In this document: one piece after another, positions 20,150 to 34,190 of the stretch
Numbering within the stretch: the stretch's first letter is position 1
How the letters are laid out: each line of letters opens with the position of its first letter
Assembly (NCBI GenBank): GCA_022747635.1
Contig: JAKTNV010000003.1
Coordinates: forward strand, 8,658,548 to 8,722,547
DNA from: Hetaerina americana
Taxonomy: Eukaryota > Arthropoda > Insecta > Odonata > Calopterygidae
Reading direction: 5' to 3'
DNA: 64,000 nt
Made by a program: the position numbers and the translations under genes
The notes under the pieces: generated by a model
The model's database searches: none
Told to the model about the DNA's origin: nothing
What the model saw: the letters and a program-made list of their open reading frames with translations, nothing else

Positions 20150-21729
20150 AAATTGTGTGGAAGTTACAAAGTATATTCATTTAATCGAAGTTAGAGTTCA
20201 TGTATATGTTCAAGGTTTGAGTTACGGGAACAAAATCTAAATTTCTGTGTCGGTTTTTTGAACGTGTGGTCATAAAATATTTTTCAATACCTATTATATC
20301 GACGTTTTTGGAGGAATAGTTGTACTCCAATACGTTAATGTCTTATCCGTTGGTTTCCGATAAAATTGTGTGTTGCTATTTCATGAAATATTTACGGAAA
20401 CATTGTGAAAGTGAAGTTTTTTAACTGTCCATTTTTTGTATTTTTGTGGCATATATTGTAATTTATAGGCTTGGTGTTTTGCGCAAGAGGCGTATAAAAT
20501 TCACATAAACGAGCTTCACGTGATGATTTCAGTCATTATTGTACCGAATTTTATTGCAGTGGAATTGATTCTAATACCCACAAAAAATGTTTTTTGTGAA
20601 TGTTAGAAGCACAGTATGTTAATACATGCACATTATTCCTGTGTTGGATGGATATTGTTAAAGATTACCGGCATTTTAAAACGGACCGTTTGGAACGGCC
20701 GTCTCTTTCAGTTATTTTTATGTAGTTCCTCGGCTGTCAATACTCGTAATAATCTACAGGTGCATAATTTGAAAGCGACAATCGCATGTAAAATCTCTAG
20801 TTTAGTCAAAACGTGTGCGGTAAAATCGGTTGCACTTTTTTTCGGTGGGCTTATAGTAATTAACTAACTGGAAGAAACCTGAGGATTGTGCGTGTGTTAA
20901 GATTATGTGGTCATGCTCCTGATGTTTTTTATTGTGAAATCTTTCAAAATATGTGTCGTTCCTGGTTGAAAATATTCTAAATTATTAATTGTTATTTATT
21001 TGTTCTGTAACCTACTTTTTAAAGGAAATATTGAATTAATCAATGTTAAAGTCAAATAAGTTATTAAATCACTAATTGGTATTTTTCTCAAAATAAATAA
21101 TTGTTTTAAATAATAGGATATTAATCTATAAAGTCTCTCAAGTGACGCATCTGAAATCCGACAACTGTTAAGCCTACATGAGTAAGTGATAACATGAAAA
21201 CTTAAAGATTATACTAAAATATTCGAAGTAGAAATCGACCTTACATGACATTATGATTAGTATCATCATTATAAATAACCACAAATCCATAAATAGTTAA
21301 TGTAAGAGAAGTACCCTCATTAAAATAAACTTTTCCTTGAAATGTATTTTTCAATCGGAAAACCCAGAAAAAGGAAAGCATCACAAGAATTCGAGTTCAA
21401 GGTTCAGCATTCCGCATCAAGGTACCGATATTTTTTTATGAATCAGATAATTCTATTCTAAATGCACTCTGTACGCCTGAGAATTCTGAAATGCGGGAAA
21501 CCATCGGAGAAGTTTACATGCACGAGTAAATTCCAAAATAATATCGCACTTAAAGGTAAAAAAAGGTGGAATTCTCAAGATGATACTTAACCGAAAATTA
21601 TAAGTGAGCTTCCTGTTGCCATAACATTAACTAACAGTGATTGAGGGAGAGTGTAGACCTACCTGCCTTGATATTTGGGGGTGAGAGTCCGTATTGTTTC
21701 TTTAACAAGTCAACTGTTGGAGCTTAGTT
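20150..21729. other. AT-rich non-coding sequence
   Basis: No gene or mobile element recognised. Confidence 0.5.
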
Positions 21730-21960
21730 TGGAATCCACTTTAGTATGCGAAGATTCGATCCATCTCCTTTGCCTCTCTCCGCGTCTCTTTTACCCTTCC
21801 ACCTTTCCCTTTTTCCGCATCCCGTCCGTCCCAGAAAGAACCCCCCCCTCTCTCGTCCACCCTTCTCTGTGTACAGCCCTCGTCTCGCATGCGCCCGTTG
21901 CGACTCATCTTGTTCAGTTTCGCATTCGCCCGTAGCTCCGGGGGAGGAATCCATAGTGCA
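21730..21960 (+). other. Pyrimidine-rich GC island
   Basis: C/T-rich + strand with CpGs. Three overlapping frames on both strands are compositional. Confidence 0.45.
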
Positions 21961-22749
21961 CAAAACCAGCATTGCTAATCTGGCGAAATCCTATTTCCAA
22001 TGTTTTTGCCGTTTTCCTTTAGTACCATTTACATCAGAGCGATAGAATCGCTTTCCTTAACATGAAACGTTCGCTTCCATATCCTAGCAGTTTTGTTAAC
22101 TCCTTTATGAATTTTTACACCATATCCGCCATAACTTCTCTCCTAGTCCACTCCTTTTCTGCGAATGAGTGAAGTCTGTTTATTTCTTTTAATGCCACCC
22201 ATAAGTCGATTTTAATCTTAATGGTAGTTCTCTTGACCTTTGGTAAATGCCTAATTTTCTTTTTATCTGGTGAATTCCATATTAACATGTTTCCATTTTT
22301 ATGCATCTTCGTTGGCTTTGCATGCCAAATTTTTGTTCCCGGTTCTTTAAATTTTTCCGCTTTTCTACGTATTGTACCTCTAATAATTTTACTTTTAGTG
22401 TGCAATTGATAAAAGTGATGTTTTCTTCGTTGCTTGTTTAACATAAATTATTTGTCGATTTCTCATTTGGAAGATCTACCCCTTTTTCAATTTGTTCGAC
22501 ATTTCACCCCATTCGTTACTCACCCTCATCTATCACTTCCTTTAAGATATAGCTCAATGAGTCGGTATTATCCTCTGTATATTCAACTCCTCTTTTCATT
22601 GAGACTATTTGCATTCTGCCATCCCCTCAACCTTCCTCATTGCTCAGGTGAGTCACACGCGAAGGTCTTGCTACCTCTATGGTCCTGTCCGCCTGCTCAC
22701 AAAAAGATTTAGCAGGCCTCCCCAAGTTCCCCTTTGCCGGGATACACCC
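21961..22749. other. Non-coding; purine-rich minus strand
   Basis: A lysine-rich 109-codon open frame lies on the minus strand at 22115-22444. Just upstream on that strand, a second frame reads KRGVEYTEDNTDSLSYIL. Together they could be a decayed coding or mobile-element segment, but I recognise no family motif. Confidence 0.3.
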
Positions 22750-23110
22750 CAGGACATCCCTGCCCCACACCCCATCCCTACTTGATCTCCCGCTTCTTTT
22801 TTCGGTCGCTTCTCTTTTTTTACTTCCTTACCCTACAGTCGCCCGTCCTCCTTTGCGCACGGCGACCCTTTCATTTTTTCCTTCAGAGCCCCTTCCCGTT
22901 CTCACCTTTTTCCCCTTCGCCGAATACCCTCCTCCCCGACCACCGCGTCCCCCTTCCCGGCCCTCCCACTCCCGTCCGCACCCTACCCGTGATGAGACTC
23001 GGGGTTTTCGACACAGATTTGTCAAAATCAACTATCGCCGAGGATTTATCGGTCGGAGGACGAATTCGTTTCCTGTGTTAATCTTGCCGATTGTTCGCGA
23101 CGTTCCACAT
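22750..23110 (+). other. Pyrimidine-rich GC/CpG island
   Basis: Strongly C/T-rich (CCCTCCTCCCCGACC and similar), with CpGs toward the right end. Same character as the islands at 2.8, 13.1 and 42.8 kb. Confidence 0.5.
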
Positions 23111-25369
23111 TTTTTAAGCCGTTAATTCTTCACGTAGTAAGTGTGTTCACAATATCAAGGATGATCTATACAACAGTTAATTTTATATTATTTACTCCCA
23201 GCATCAGAGCTCCTTATGCTACACGGTTTATCAAGTTGCCCTTACAGAGTTAGTTGACAACAGTCGCAGATTTACATAAATTAAATTGTATTCTTTGCCT
23301 TTATTGAGGTATATTGAGCAATGTGTGGTCTTAGTATTTTCTGTAATGATTTTACTCTAACGTTAAAAATGTAAACTGAACAATAATTTTCTGTATTAGT
23401 ACCATAGGGCATCCTCGTAAGGGCCCCCCACCAATTCTTCAATCCTATGTCTATGATTTTCCGTCTCACTGGAAACACTTGTCTACGACGTTCCATTAGT
23501 TGTATCACCGTTTGTTTTGCAATACAAATTTCTACTACAGCTCATTTCCTGGATTAACTTCTGCGTTGATATTCGGGGAGTTGTAGAGATTTAATTCTTA
23601 GGTTTGTTCATATGCAATCTGAATTGGTTCTACCAATATTAAAATGTGAAATATATGAAGAAATATATATTTATTGGAAAAACTTCAGTTGAAACCTGGC
23701 TAAGAGAATAGAACACATTCCAGAAGAAATTCTTCATTAATGGCAAATTTTCCTTTCTTTATGTCATTCTTTATTTATTTCTTACGACACAAAAGTTGAA
23801 AAAATAAGCGTAAATGAAACTCATATTGTTTAAATGTCTCACGACTTAGGTGAGAATCAGCAATATCATAATGCTGACTGTTGTATTGATGACAAAGAAA
23901 AAAGTTAGGTAGAATGTAAGTTAAAATTTAATTATTAATGAAATTAATTTATTTTTTCAGTTACATTGTAAATGGCTTTAAAATTTTGGGGCTCGAAGTT
24001 ATCTATTATTTCGAAATAGCTAAAAAGATATAAGCGCTTTAAATGCTTCCGAAGGAGTTAATTACCGACGATTGTACTATTCTATGCCATTTCATTAATA
24101 TATTCGGAGAATATTTTGTGCTTTTTGACGAAAACGGCCCTTAACGAGATATTATTTAAATGAATTTTAAGAAGGTAAGCTTACAGTAACGTATTTACTT
24201 ATTTGCTCTTTTCCGATATGTTGAGATATATCATATCCTTTATCGTAGAAAATACTATTAAATGATTCTTTTAATAGTTGAACTAATTTCAATGCACTAT
24301 TTTATTTAAAGGTTTTTTTTTGAACAATTAAAATAATATTTATCTGTGCAATATTTTAAATTTTTTTGCTCCGTAATATATGGCAAAAAAACATATTTTT
24401 AACAATCATGATAGTGGTGAAATACACACACGGTGCGTATTATTCTTGCTTTCTGGAAACGAATATTTCTTATGACGCGCATATTTGATAGACCGCACAT
24501 AGTTGGTTTTTCCATATTTACTTCCTTACTATAATAGGGTTTGGCCATCCGCTTCGGTTCACAACCGAAGTTCGTCTTTATAGTCCGTCGTAGCAGTTTA
24601 TTCCCTTTTTTATTGCGTCTCTCTTTCACGTATTCTCTACGGTCGCATTTCATTTGCATTTTTGAACCTAATTTTGGCTCATTTCGAATCCTCCCTTTCT
24701 CGTCCTGATTATGAAGGATGTTTTCACAGCACACATTTCTTCAGCAGGAGTAGCGCGTAGGAGCAAACGCACTACATACTATATACAATTTGGATGGAAC
24801 CTTTGCGCAACTCAATGCGACCGACTCAATATCATTGAAGGCCACCGCGTAGAAACGCAGTTGATCCGAGGCTCACTAATGAATGTCATTTTATGTCTTT
24901 GAAAAATATTAAGAAAGCTATAGGCTTATTATAACAGCAATGATCCGAATTGTTGATATGATCTGTGAGTAACCTTAAGTCAGTGTAAAGACTGAACGTA
25001 ATTAGCTAATGAAACTAGGAATATTTCATTTTGAAAAAAAGAAAATTATTCATTGTATAAAAATGGAAACTGAAAAAATAAATTGTGGAAAATCAAAAAT
25101 TTATATAATTAATTAAATAATGAGGAAGAATATTAGCAGTTACAAAGTGCAGCATCTAACTTGGTGGTGTGAAGAATAACTACGTTTTGAAATCAAGATA
25201 TTTACTCCCATTCCTCACGCATCTGACTCCACATCGTTCTCTTGAATCCACGCGAATTCTCACTCTAAGCCTCTATTTTTTCTTAAAATATTGTTGGCTA
25301 TCGTTTCGTACGCTTGTGCTTTGAGAAGCAAACACTGGACGGTATATGCTGAAGTTGATGGCTCTTTCT
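23111..25369. other. AT-rich non-coding sequence
   Basis: No recognised gene. A basic 111-codon open frame on the minus strand (24399-24734) lacks any motif that I know. Confidence 0.5.
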
Positions 25370-25640
25370 AAAGGGTGCAGCCCACCCCTTTCTCTCATTC
25401 TTCTCCCATATATTTTCGCATCTCCTCGTCTTCCATCTTCGGAGGACGGAACAGTATTGCGCCTTGACTTTAGGGGTTAAGGTGACCTCGAAGGCGTCCT
25501 CCGGTGGAGGGCTTTTTTGCCTGTCGACGTTGCCAATAAATCCCTTTGGGAAGGTTTACTCTCTCGTCGCCTTTGGATAGACGCGTTGGCATCGGCAAAC
25601 GTTCCCGGGAAAGGCTTAGGGCATGTTTGAAAAGTGGAAG
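25370..25640 (+). other. GC-raised, partly pyrimidine-rich island
   Basis: CpG-containing segment (for example GTCGACGTTGCC and AGACGCGTTGG) standing out from AT-rich flanks. Its first part is C/T-rich on the + strand. It contains no open frame over 60 codons. Confidence 0.4.
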
Positions 25641-28600
25641 CTATTATTAGGAACGAGGCGCTCTCTTAGGTTGATTGGATTGCACCCATTTGTACGCCTC
25701 GATCGTGGTGTAAATAAGATTATCAACTGGCATGTCTAAGGTGCATAGTCGGAGGTAACACGTTTCTAAAAGTCAATGAACGACGGAAAAGTATGTCTCT
25801 AGTACACCTAAATGGAGAACGAATTCAAAGGAACGAAACTTTAAATTGATTATTAAAAAATCATCAGATGGCAAAAATAAATCAATACTTACTTTAAACA
25901 ATATTTTAGAGAATACGTGCAGGTTGTAAAGAGGTAGATATTTTGAATTCTATACTAAGAGACGTTTTGTAGTTGGCCAGTTGATACGAGTATGTTGGGA
26001 GTTTCTAGATCCTTGAAGTCGTGCGCGATACTTAATTGAAAAGGTGGTATTACAGAAAATGTAATTATTTAGGTCACGAGTGTAGAAATTGAATTCATGA
26101 TAATTGACCTATGAGTTAAACCAGTACTTTCTACATAAACTAGGAGCGTACGGGAAAGAAAAAACAAAAAAATTATATTTATGCTTGGGCATAGCATTTA
26201 AATTCATCCTCAAATTAAAGTACCCTTGAATGTAGTGAAAATTATATAATATGAAAATAAATTTATTCATTTGATTTTCATTTAATGCCATACTTAAATT
26301 TTTATAAAAACATTAATTAAAGGCATTTTCTTTTGAAAGAGCCAAGCTACGCTGCATAATAGGTCACCGAATTTCAACAGGAGCCACTCTAAAAGGTCTT
26401 TATTTAGAGCCCCAAGCATTTAAGTCTCAGTCAAATGAATAGCGTAAGAATAAATATTTTTGCTTGCGACGTTGTACCTTCGTAGCCCCTCCACTTTCCA
26501 TTCTTTTGATCATTAAAATATATAAAAAATCTGTTTTGGTTCTTCGAAGAGGTTATTAATTGTGCTCTATTGTGTTTGCTTAAAAACTCGTGTAAGTTTA
26601 AATTGAAATAAAACGCATATACTATGAAATATTTTTTCCAAATTCCCCTTTGATTATTCGTTGTGCATCAGTTGAATCAAAGATTGTTATCACTTAAGAA
26701 CTTTGTGATGCAGTTTGAAGTCCTCTGAGAAATGCAGTCTTATACATTTTTAAAGCCCTTATTGTTACGAGTATAAGTTAATTTATTGAAAACTATGCGT
26801 GAGCATTTTCAAAATAGTAAATGTACCGGAATAGTTTTCACACTTATTCATCAAATTTTCATTCTTACGGTAGAAATAAGTCATGACATTTGTATTAAAA
26901 AGCTGAGATAACTCGGCTATTACAAGTAGACATATTTCAGAATTTTACCATCTTTAGAGTAAACGTCAGTTATGAACAGTAAGATGGGAAGTAATAATAA
27001 CCTACTTTTCCAACCCTATACTATTTCCAGCAATTATTTATGGGATAAATTAAATAGATAAATTCCAATTTTATTTTTATATAGTTTTCAAAATCCACCA
27101 TGAAATAGAAATCGTACTCTCTATCCATATTAATTCTAAAATTTATCGGTAAAACACATAACCTCCGATAATGCTGGAAAAGGGTGAAACGCATTCAACC
27201 AATGAAATTGCTGTGAGTAATAACGATGTCCTTTTTCAGTGGCGAGTTTCATAGTTTGAAAGTCTTGTGTGTAGGAAATTTGTGGCATTTTCCTAGAAAA
27301 AATGTGTTGAGTGTACTGGATTTCAGAATACCTCTTATTTTTAATCAAAAATTATGAATTAGCATGTTTTCCAGTGAACATCAAATAATCTGTTCTTTTT
27401 AAAACCATTTCCACCAATAGTATGACGGGTCTTTATATGCTAAATCGGATATCTTAATTAAAGGATCATTTTGTCTGTTTATGTAGTTAATTAATGCTAA
27501 AATCAGCTACTGTAATAAAAACTACGGTAAATTAACTGCTGTTTACTACCGAAACGGGAATAATTTTCCGCTAATGCCATTCATTTAGAAAAGCACTTTT
27601 GGCCGGACAGCGGAGCGGTGTAACCCAAGTATGGTGATTGGGGCATGAAATTATTTCCACATGACGCATGAATAGCATAAATTATCGAATGGCTTTATCA
27701 TAGTTCACTCAGGGGTAGAAACGGTGTGAATGTTTTTTTTTTTAAGTTGTCAGTGATACCTGTTGTCTGTTTATTACTACCGCCTGTCAATTCTGACTGT
27801 AGGAAGCAATCTTTCCCCACGATTGCAAGCATTGTGAAATTTCAAACTATTATGTACTCTATATAATTCCATATGTAAACGCTATTAGTTACATTGACTT
27901 CGTGGAAAATTTGAATATTTATTTAAAAAGTGCAATGCACTGTTCCACATAAAATGTATTGGTATTAAGTGTACTCTATTGATAAGTTAAGTTCGGCCTT
28001 AATTTTATGTCATGGGCGAATAAATCGGTTTGACGAATGAGAGGGGAATTTAGTGAAATGTTATCTATGTATGCATTTCAATAAACTAAATCGTACACAT
28101 TTTTCAGGTAAAAGTATGAATCTTAATTTATATTCTCAGATTTCATTTATGATAAACATTGTAGCAGTACATACAAGACCGCAATTTCAGCAAATGATTT
28201 TAAGACATTGAACATTCAGGTAACATACAGGAACATACCTATAACTAATTGCTTTCCTTTGTTTCAAGCTCAGAATTGTATTACTACATTTTAATTTGTA
28301 CTTCCTCTGTGTAAATGGAACATAAATTTGGTAGTTACATACTTGGTGAAGTCGTTGAGCGGGAAATAGATAAATCTCCTAATGAACTGTCTAATATCGG
28401 CTTTATGTGAATTTCGATATTGAAACTCGAAATATGCCTGCGATGTTATTGATATGATTGAACAAATACTTAAGCGCATTTCTTCAAATGTCTGATCAAC
28501 CAATTTGCAGTCGTTCCTTGTTCACTGGGGAAATTAAGTCGATTCTAATGTTCAAGTAAGTAAGTTGATCGCTCGCCCGTTTACCAACAAATATAATTTT

Positions 28601-29289
28601 TGCCATGAAGTACTTGTTCTAATGATATTCGAAGATTATTTTGTTATACCTGATGGTGAGATGTTGAAAAAATATTTATGACGAATGGAATACAATTTAA
28701 AATTCCTAAATTATTTTGGTCTAGGGAAGTATTCGTTTTCAAATTCATTCATACTTGGAAATATAAACGAATAGAAATAATTTTGCTGTTAAACCGTTAC
28801 AGAAAATATTTTATTAAACTCTCACCCAGTGAATGCTTTGAAATGCAACTAGTAAGGCTTTAATTTGGTTCAAATATGCAATTAATTATTCGGCCTTTCA
28901 TTCTTCATTATCCCATCAAAGGGGTAGCCGTATCTTCCTTCTTCCTACCAGATGTACACTCAGCCAGTTGTAATATGTATTAGTCTGTTGTATTATGTAG
29001 TAGTCTTCTCGCCTTCCTTCACCTAGCTGTTTTTTATTCTCTTCATGGTTCCATTAAAGTGCAAAATAAGTTTTATATTTTTCTGATAATTACATTTTCC
29101 TACGTATCCTCTATTCAATAGTAATACACATTGCATAACTCATTAATCGCTTTTCACGCACGGCCTTAGATAATTCATCGCCATCCATGTCCTTTCCATG
29201 GCAGGTTCTGATATTCTTAAATATCACATTTTTAAAATTCTTAGAGTTTAGTTCTTAATTCTTTAAGTTTTTATTTCTTTGGTGCTCTC
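25641..29289. other. AT-rich non-coding sequence
   Basis: About 3.6 kb in which I see no gene, repeat unit or mobile element. Confidence 0.5.
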
Positions 29290-30540
29290 ATCTGTTGCCT
29301 GGCAGGCTCGTGGCATTTTTGGCTGGAGTGGGCTTACGTGCGGCGCTGACATTCGCATATGATGGTGACCAGGTAGCCGGCAATTTGGAGATGCGAGTTA
29401 ATTCCTCTCAATTGGCCTCCGCACCACCTTGGTGCCCTCCAATACATACACTATTTTGTCGCCGTTCCACCCGTTCTCCCGCGAGCGAGGGTTTTTCAAA
29501 AACGTTGGAGATTGCCTCTTATGTCTTCCAACAGGGTCTCCACAGGACGACAAAGAACCCTGGCATTACAAGGACTGCCGGAAGTCTCCTCGATAGTACC
29601 TGTTGCCCTCTGGTCCCTTAATGGCTGAAATGGTTGTTTCCACGGAATATGTTTAAAAATCCTAATTATTGAAGCTTCGGCTGCCAACTTCAAGAATGGC
29701 TAATGGCGATAATCCGAATTAGATCGCTACTATGTCCTCGGGCGTGAGGCCCAGTGACTTTGGCGTGAAGAGGATCTCTAACGGGGTAGGTTGCAACGCC
29801 TTCTCATCAACTTTCAAGGCAAGCGTGTTGACGCCACCCAAAACCAGTGAAAAATCAAAATCGGCACGGTCTTGTGAAAAAAGAAAGCGCACCAAGATAA
29901 CAAGGACTTTAATGAGGAAAAAACACACGTTTACAATCCCTCCCCGCCACGAGCACCCGGTGGTAGAAAAAAGGAGTATAAGATCTACATTAAGAGATAA
30001 GGTCCGCCTCAAACCAGTAAACATAACAAAAGCAAAGGTCTCTCTAGTGCAAGGCAGACGAGAGTCAAACCTCACGCTTCTTGAAAAACAAGGCGGTCAG
30101 CCGCTGCACGAAAAGAAGCACGATCGGAACCTCGATCTTCGAGGGGTTCTGGCAGTGCCACTCTCCAAATCCCGGCGACCGAGACCTCGGTCACCGGCGA
30201 AAACAGACACTCGGTGAAAACAGCCTCGACACGCTACTACGGGCTATCGAGGAAATGTAATTAATATATGCTGAAATTCGCGCGGGGTTTATGCGACCAA
30301 GCGCACCGATTCTTTGGCCAACAGATGACGTTCGGGAGCTATGGCATATACAGGGAAATGGACGAAGACACAGGAGGAAAGACTGTAGGAATTTCAATCA
30401 TTTAAAGTCATAAAGAATGGACACAAGGCGTTTCGTGGCACGTAAAGCCAGAATAAAACGAGCCACCTTGGCCAAATACACATCCAAACCCAAAAATTGG
30501 CAAAATCAGCGTAAACTATGCTTCCTGAATTCGGACCTTA
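29290..30540 (+). other. GC-raised coding-like block, unrecognised
   Basis: This block is richer in G+C than its surroundings and has two successive + strand open stretches, 29295-29621 and 29732-30217. The second begins MSSGVRPSDFGVKRIS and is very basic (EKRKRTKITRTLMRKK, later SRRPRPRSPAKTDTR), about 161 residues, with no low-complexity run. After its stop, a shifted frame continues as ENSLDTLLRAIEEM, and later RFVARKARIKRATLAKYT. A basic ORF followed by a broken, shifted continuation would suit a decayed retroelement gag-like ORF, but I see no zinc knuckle, endonuclease or RT motif. A host exon cannot be excluded. Confidence 0.3.
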
Positions 30541-31137
30541 ATTAAGTAATTAGTCTGGTGTCCAATACAAAAGAATAAAACAGGGAATACGGAACGGAGG
30601 AAATAGAATGTAGAATCACTAATAGGACCAAAAATGGAGTATCAGTATATTGTAAAGAAAATCATGAGTGAGGAAAAAGAGCCGGGTCCTAAGGAGGAAA
30701 AATAGAAACACTGAAGAATAGGTATATCGAAAGCCGCAACATAAACAATTTGAATAGTAGATAAAAAAGGGCAAGGAAATCGTGAGACGTCAAGTTGCGC
30801 TTTGTTAAATTGATTGCACTTGTTTAAAAAACCTGTATTTTTCAGCATATAAGAAGAAATGGAATGAACATTAAGCAAAGGTTGAAAAGTCCTGTCACCT
30901 GGAGTAACTGTGTGTTGGAAACTCTTCAAATCAGTTCAATTTTCTATTAATCAGGTGTTTAGGGAGGGAACCAAAGTTTAAGCAGAATCTTAGTGAATTA
31001 AAAGAATAGTTGCATTGAATAAAAGAAGCGTTTGCGAGTCGGCGAGAGTTAATGATGGTTACCTTAAATAAAGATGTTTTGAATGGCTCGGGGACTCGAT
31101 AAAAAGGTAGCATAAGTTAGGCAACCGTTGGAAGATT
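30541..31137. other. Non-coding, A-rich + strand
   Basis: Purine-rich in parts (30580-30720). No motif recognised. It may be older LINE sequence upstream of the fragment at 31138, but no RT block is readable. Confidence 0.4.
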
Positions 31138-31410
31138 TTAAGGTGTAGGTGTGGACAAATGAGAGAAAATTAACATAACGTAAAGTATGGCCAACAGTGA
31201 ACTTCTAGGCATGTTAGGCGTTGAGAGACGGCTGCTGAAAGAAAATATAAAAATGTATGACGAGTGAACACATAGGATACTAAGATTCAATGAGTTGTTG
31301 AAATCGGTATTGGAGAAGAAAATGTAGGGAAAACAAGGTAGAAGAAGGGAATGAGTAGGCATGTTGAATGAAAATAATAGAGGTAGTAAGTATGCAGAGT
31401 TAAAGAATAA
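31138..31410 (+). mobile_element. RTE-like LINE 3' fragment
   Basis: The + strand reads NSELLGMLGVERRLLKENIK, a stop, then RILRFNELLKSVLEKKM, a stop, and (after GKQGRRRE and another stop) VGMLNENNRGSKYAELK. These match, in order, the C-terminal blocks of the LINE at 17070-17300 (KEILGMVCEERGLLGEIL, ILKTVIEGRMPGKRGEG, GMCDGMKGGRKYSEMK). A 5'-truncated, decayed copy. The shared 3' UTR is not recognisable downstream. Confidence 0.75.
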
Positions 31411-31929
31411 TTAAATGTAAATGTATGTAATGTAATGGAATTTTAGGATTTTCCGTGTCATGCGTATTAGTTAGGGTTTATGATGGCTAGTGCGTAATGC
31501 TAGGGCTCGTCAATAATCTACCCTACTAATCCGGATTATTACTGTTAATAATTATGAATTATCCGTGATAGTAAAAATGAATTGCATAAAATACCTATAT
31601 TATTTTGTATGGCTTAACTACGATAAAGGTTTAACTAACCCGGGTTGACTCATACTTTCCTCACCAGCATTGGCGTGCCAGAAAGCGCATGGATATCATG
31701 CGGTACTAATTTCATGGATATATGACCTAAGACAATAAATTATGAAACTGTAGGCAATGAAGAAGAGCTTACTTTTTTCCTCCTTTTATTATCATGGCCC
31801 TTTCTCTATTTCATCCACAAAAATTGCGAGGCAATTTTTCGGGGCTTAGTGCCAAAAAGACCAAGGCCTATCCCGCTGGAATAAACTCCATGGATTTGAA
31901 ACAGGGGAAATTACGCTAAATGACTTGCG
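31411..31929. other. Non-coding, nothing recognised
   Basis: AT-rich. Confidence 0.5.
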
Positions 31930-32480
31930 CCTGATCAAATTCACCACCATCCCTTGCAGATCCCCCTCCATGTCACCCCTCTCCCCCTCGTCCACTCCTC
32001 CTCGTCCTCTCAAAATGACCAATCTATTGATATTGCGCACGCTTTGTTTTCACCAAAATACTCCGCCCGCGTTCAATATCGGGCTCTTCTTCGACGGTCG
32101 CTCCCGGCCAAAAAAATGCCCCAACCGGAAAGAGCGAGCTCTTTTTCTTTTTTGCTTATCCTCACTTTTTCGTTCGGTCGATTCTAAAAAAATGAGTGAG
32201 ATTTGCTTAAAACCTTGCGAAAATAATTCCTCAATTATGTCCACCACTTTTCAGCTTTTTCTGTTTTCACTTTCCCTGCGATTTTCTCGGCTCCTCGAGA
32301 GGTGGAATACGGATTTTGGGGAACCGTGAAGGATGCGTGTATTAATTATCATCCCCGTTGAAAGCGCCCTCCGATTGTGAACATCTCACTGTGCAACAGA
32401 ACCGCTCTTAAGCCTTGGAAGTGCGTCGCGCGCAGTTGACGCCCCGCAGGATTTGTGTGCGCGGATGAAGGTGCGGAAGG
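31930..32480 (+). other. Pyrimidine-rich GC/CpG island
   Basis: C/T-rich at 31950-32020, then CpG-rich (CCGCCCGCGTTC and GACGGTCGCTCCC), ending in a GC-rich stretch at 32400-32480. Three overlapping frames; no motif recognised. Confidence 0.45.
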
Positions 32481-33749
32481 AAATGGTGGATTCAAGCGGG
32501 GATCAAAGTTTCAACATAAGAAATCAAAGATTGACGTAAAAGATGAAATAAAAAACACAAAATCGGCTGAAACTGCGGCAACTGAGTGCTCTATACTACA
32601 AATATGATCAGCCGTATAATTGACCCTAATTAAAATATATGCTGCCAAATACCGCTATTCTGGCAATGCTGTTAAAATGAAGTTCACATATTTTCTTAAT
32701 TCTCCTGCTTTGATATTAAAACGGATGCTGTTATATTTTTTCTGTTTCTTCTCAATACTTGGTGGTGTAGGGGAACGCTCCTTTTGACGAGCTGCGTGGA
32801 TGAAATACTCGTGTAAGGTTAAGTAGTTAATAGAACATACTCAATCGTTTTGTATCGTATCATTATTCATTAAACATTATGACATTATCTGTCCTTTACG
32901 GTTAACTTTAAGGAGTGTTTTCGTTTAGTATAATTGCAGTGAAGTGAAGGAGAAATACTAGACTATTGACCGTGGGGCCTGGACACTCCTCGTCAATTTC
33001 ACTCGACTAGCGTGTTTTTTTTGGGTTAACGTGGCTTCCTGGGAAACCGCAGGCGGCTCATTAAAAGGAGATGTCTTTCATTGTCCGATATATTAGACGA
33101 TAGGACCAAGTATTATCAATACAGTTCTACCGTCATCTATTAAGGTGGCTCAAGGGTTGTCATTGTGCCCTCTTATTTTTGATTTTTGGAAACCAACTTG
33201 GAATAGATTTCAAGCATGCCAAAAGTTCATCCATTACGAGTTTTCACCGATTTTAAAGTACTACACTTCCTTTATATATCATTCTGTGCCAGTCTTTAAT
33301 CTGCCGAATTTATTTTTTTCATGAGTAAGTCGAATTGAATTTTTATTTATTTCTTCCATTTTTCTTAAATGTTCAGTTTATCAGCTCTAAAAATTCCTTT
33401 ATGTTCACCTGGGTGTTATCTACGAGTAGCTTCAAATTTCTTTTCTTGTTTTTACGTTGATTTTCTTGAATATGTCCACTTTTGTTGACTCATCTCACCA
33501 CGACTCTGAAACCTGCCTAAATCGTAACTTCTTCAACGAATGAAAATTAAAATACTGCCTTATTCTTGCCTTTTTCTCGTTTTATCTATCAACTTAAATG
33601 TGAAGAAAGAGATGTTTAGCCCGAATTCCTCTACACCCCTCATCCAAAAATTAAGTTCACTCTCGTTACTTTCTGTCTTACCTGTAATTATTCATCCCAT
33701 TTGGTTTACATTGTTTTGCGCATTCGATAGCTTATTTTTTTACGAAACT
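32481..33749. other. AT-rich non-coding sequence
   Basis: No gene recognised. Confidence 0.5.
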
Positions 33750-34190
33750 CTTCCTCCGGCTCAACTCCTCTCCATACTCCATTTCCCAAGCACTCTTCGT
33801 TCCCACGCAACTCATTTTTCCCTCTTCTCGCTCCATTCTTTTCTCTTCAGTCCCATTTTTTTTCAAAATTCTTTTTCGAAATCGCAAGCACACACATTTG
33901 AATTGGCTCGGAAAATCACATCCCTCCATGAGCCATTATTTCCTTCCCCTTCCCCGGATTTTCTTTTTTTTTCATTTAGAAAAAAATGCCTTAAAATGTT
34001 TTCCTCTTGGCAGTATATGCGCCCGAACGGAACGGCGGCGAACGTCCTCTCTGCCCTCATTCTCACACCTACCCCTAACGACCGGAAAAAATGCTCCGCT
34101 CTGACGTAATCGCCTGCCTTTCTTGGTTGCCGAAGTCACCGATAGTGGCTCCGCAAGTTAATGCCTCGATGCCTCCCGAAACGACGAAGC
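33750..34190 (+). other. Pyrimidine-rich island
   Basis: T/C-rich + strand, with CpGs in 34010-34190. A 189-codon frame from 33540 is serine/phenylalanine/leucine-rich and compositional. Confidence 0.45.

Noticed and set aside
25855..25880. TCATCAG string as another hammerhead-like core (minus strand)
   Set aside because: No GAAAC box or stem follows in the expected distance; also true of CTGATGA-like strings near 6861 and 10052.
33540..34109. 189-codon open frame on +
   Set aside because: Ser/Phe/Leu-rich product of a T/C tract; no domain.
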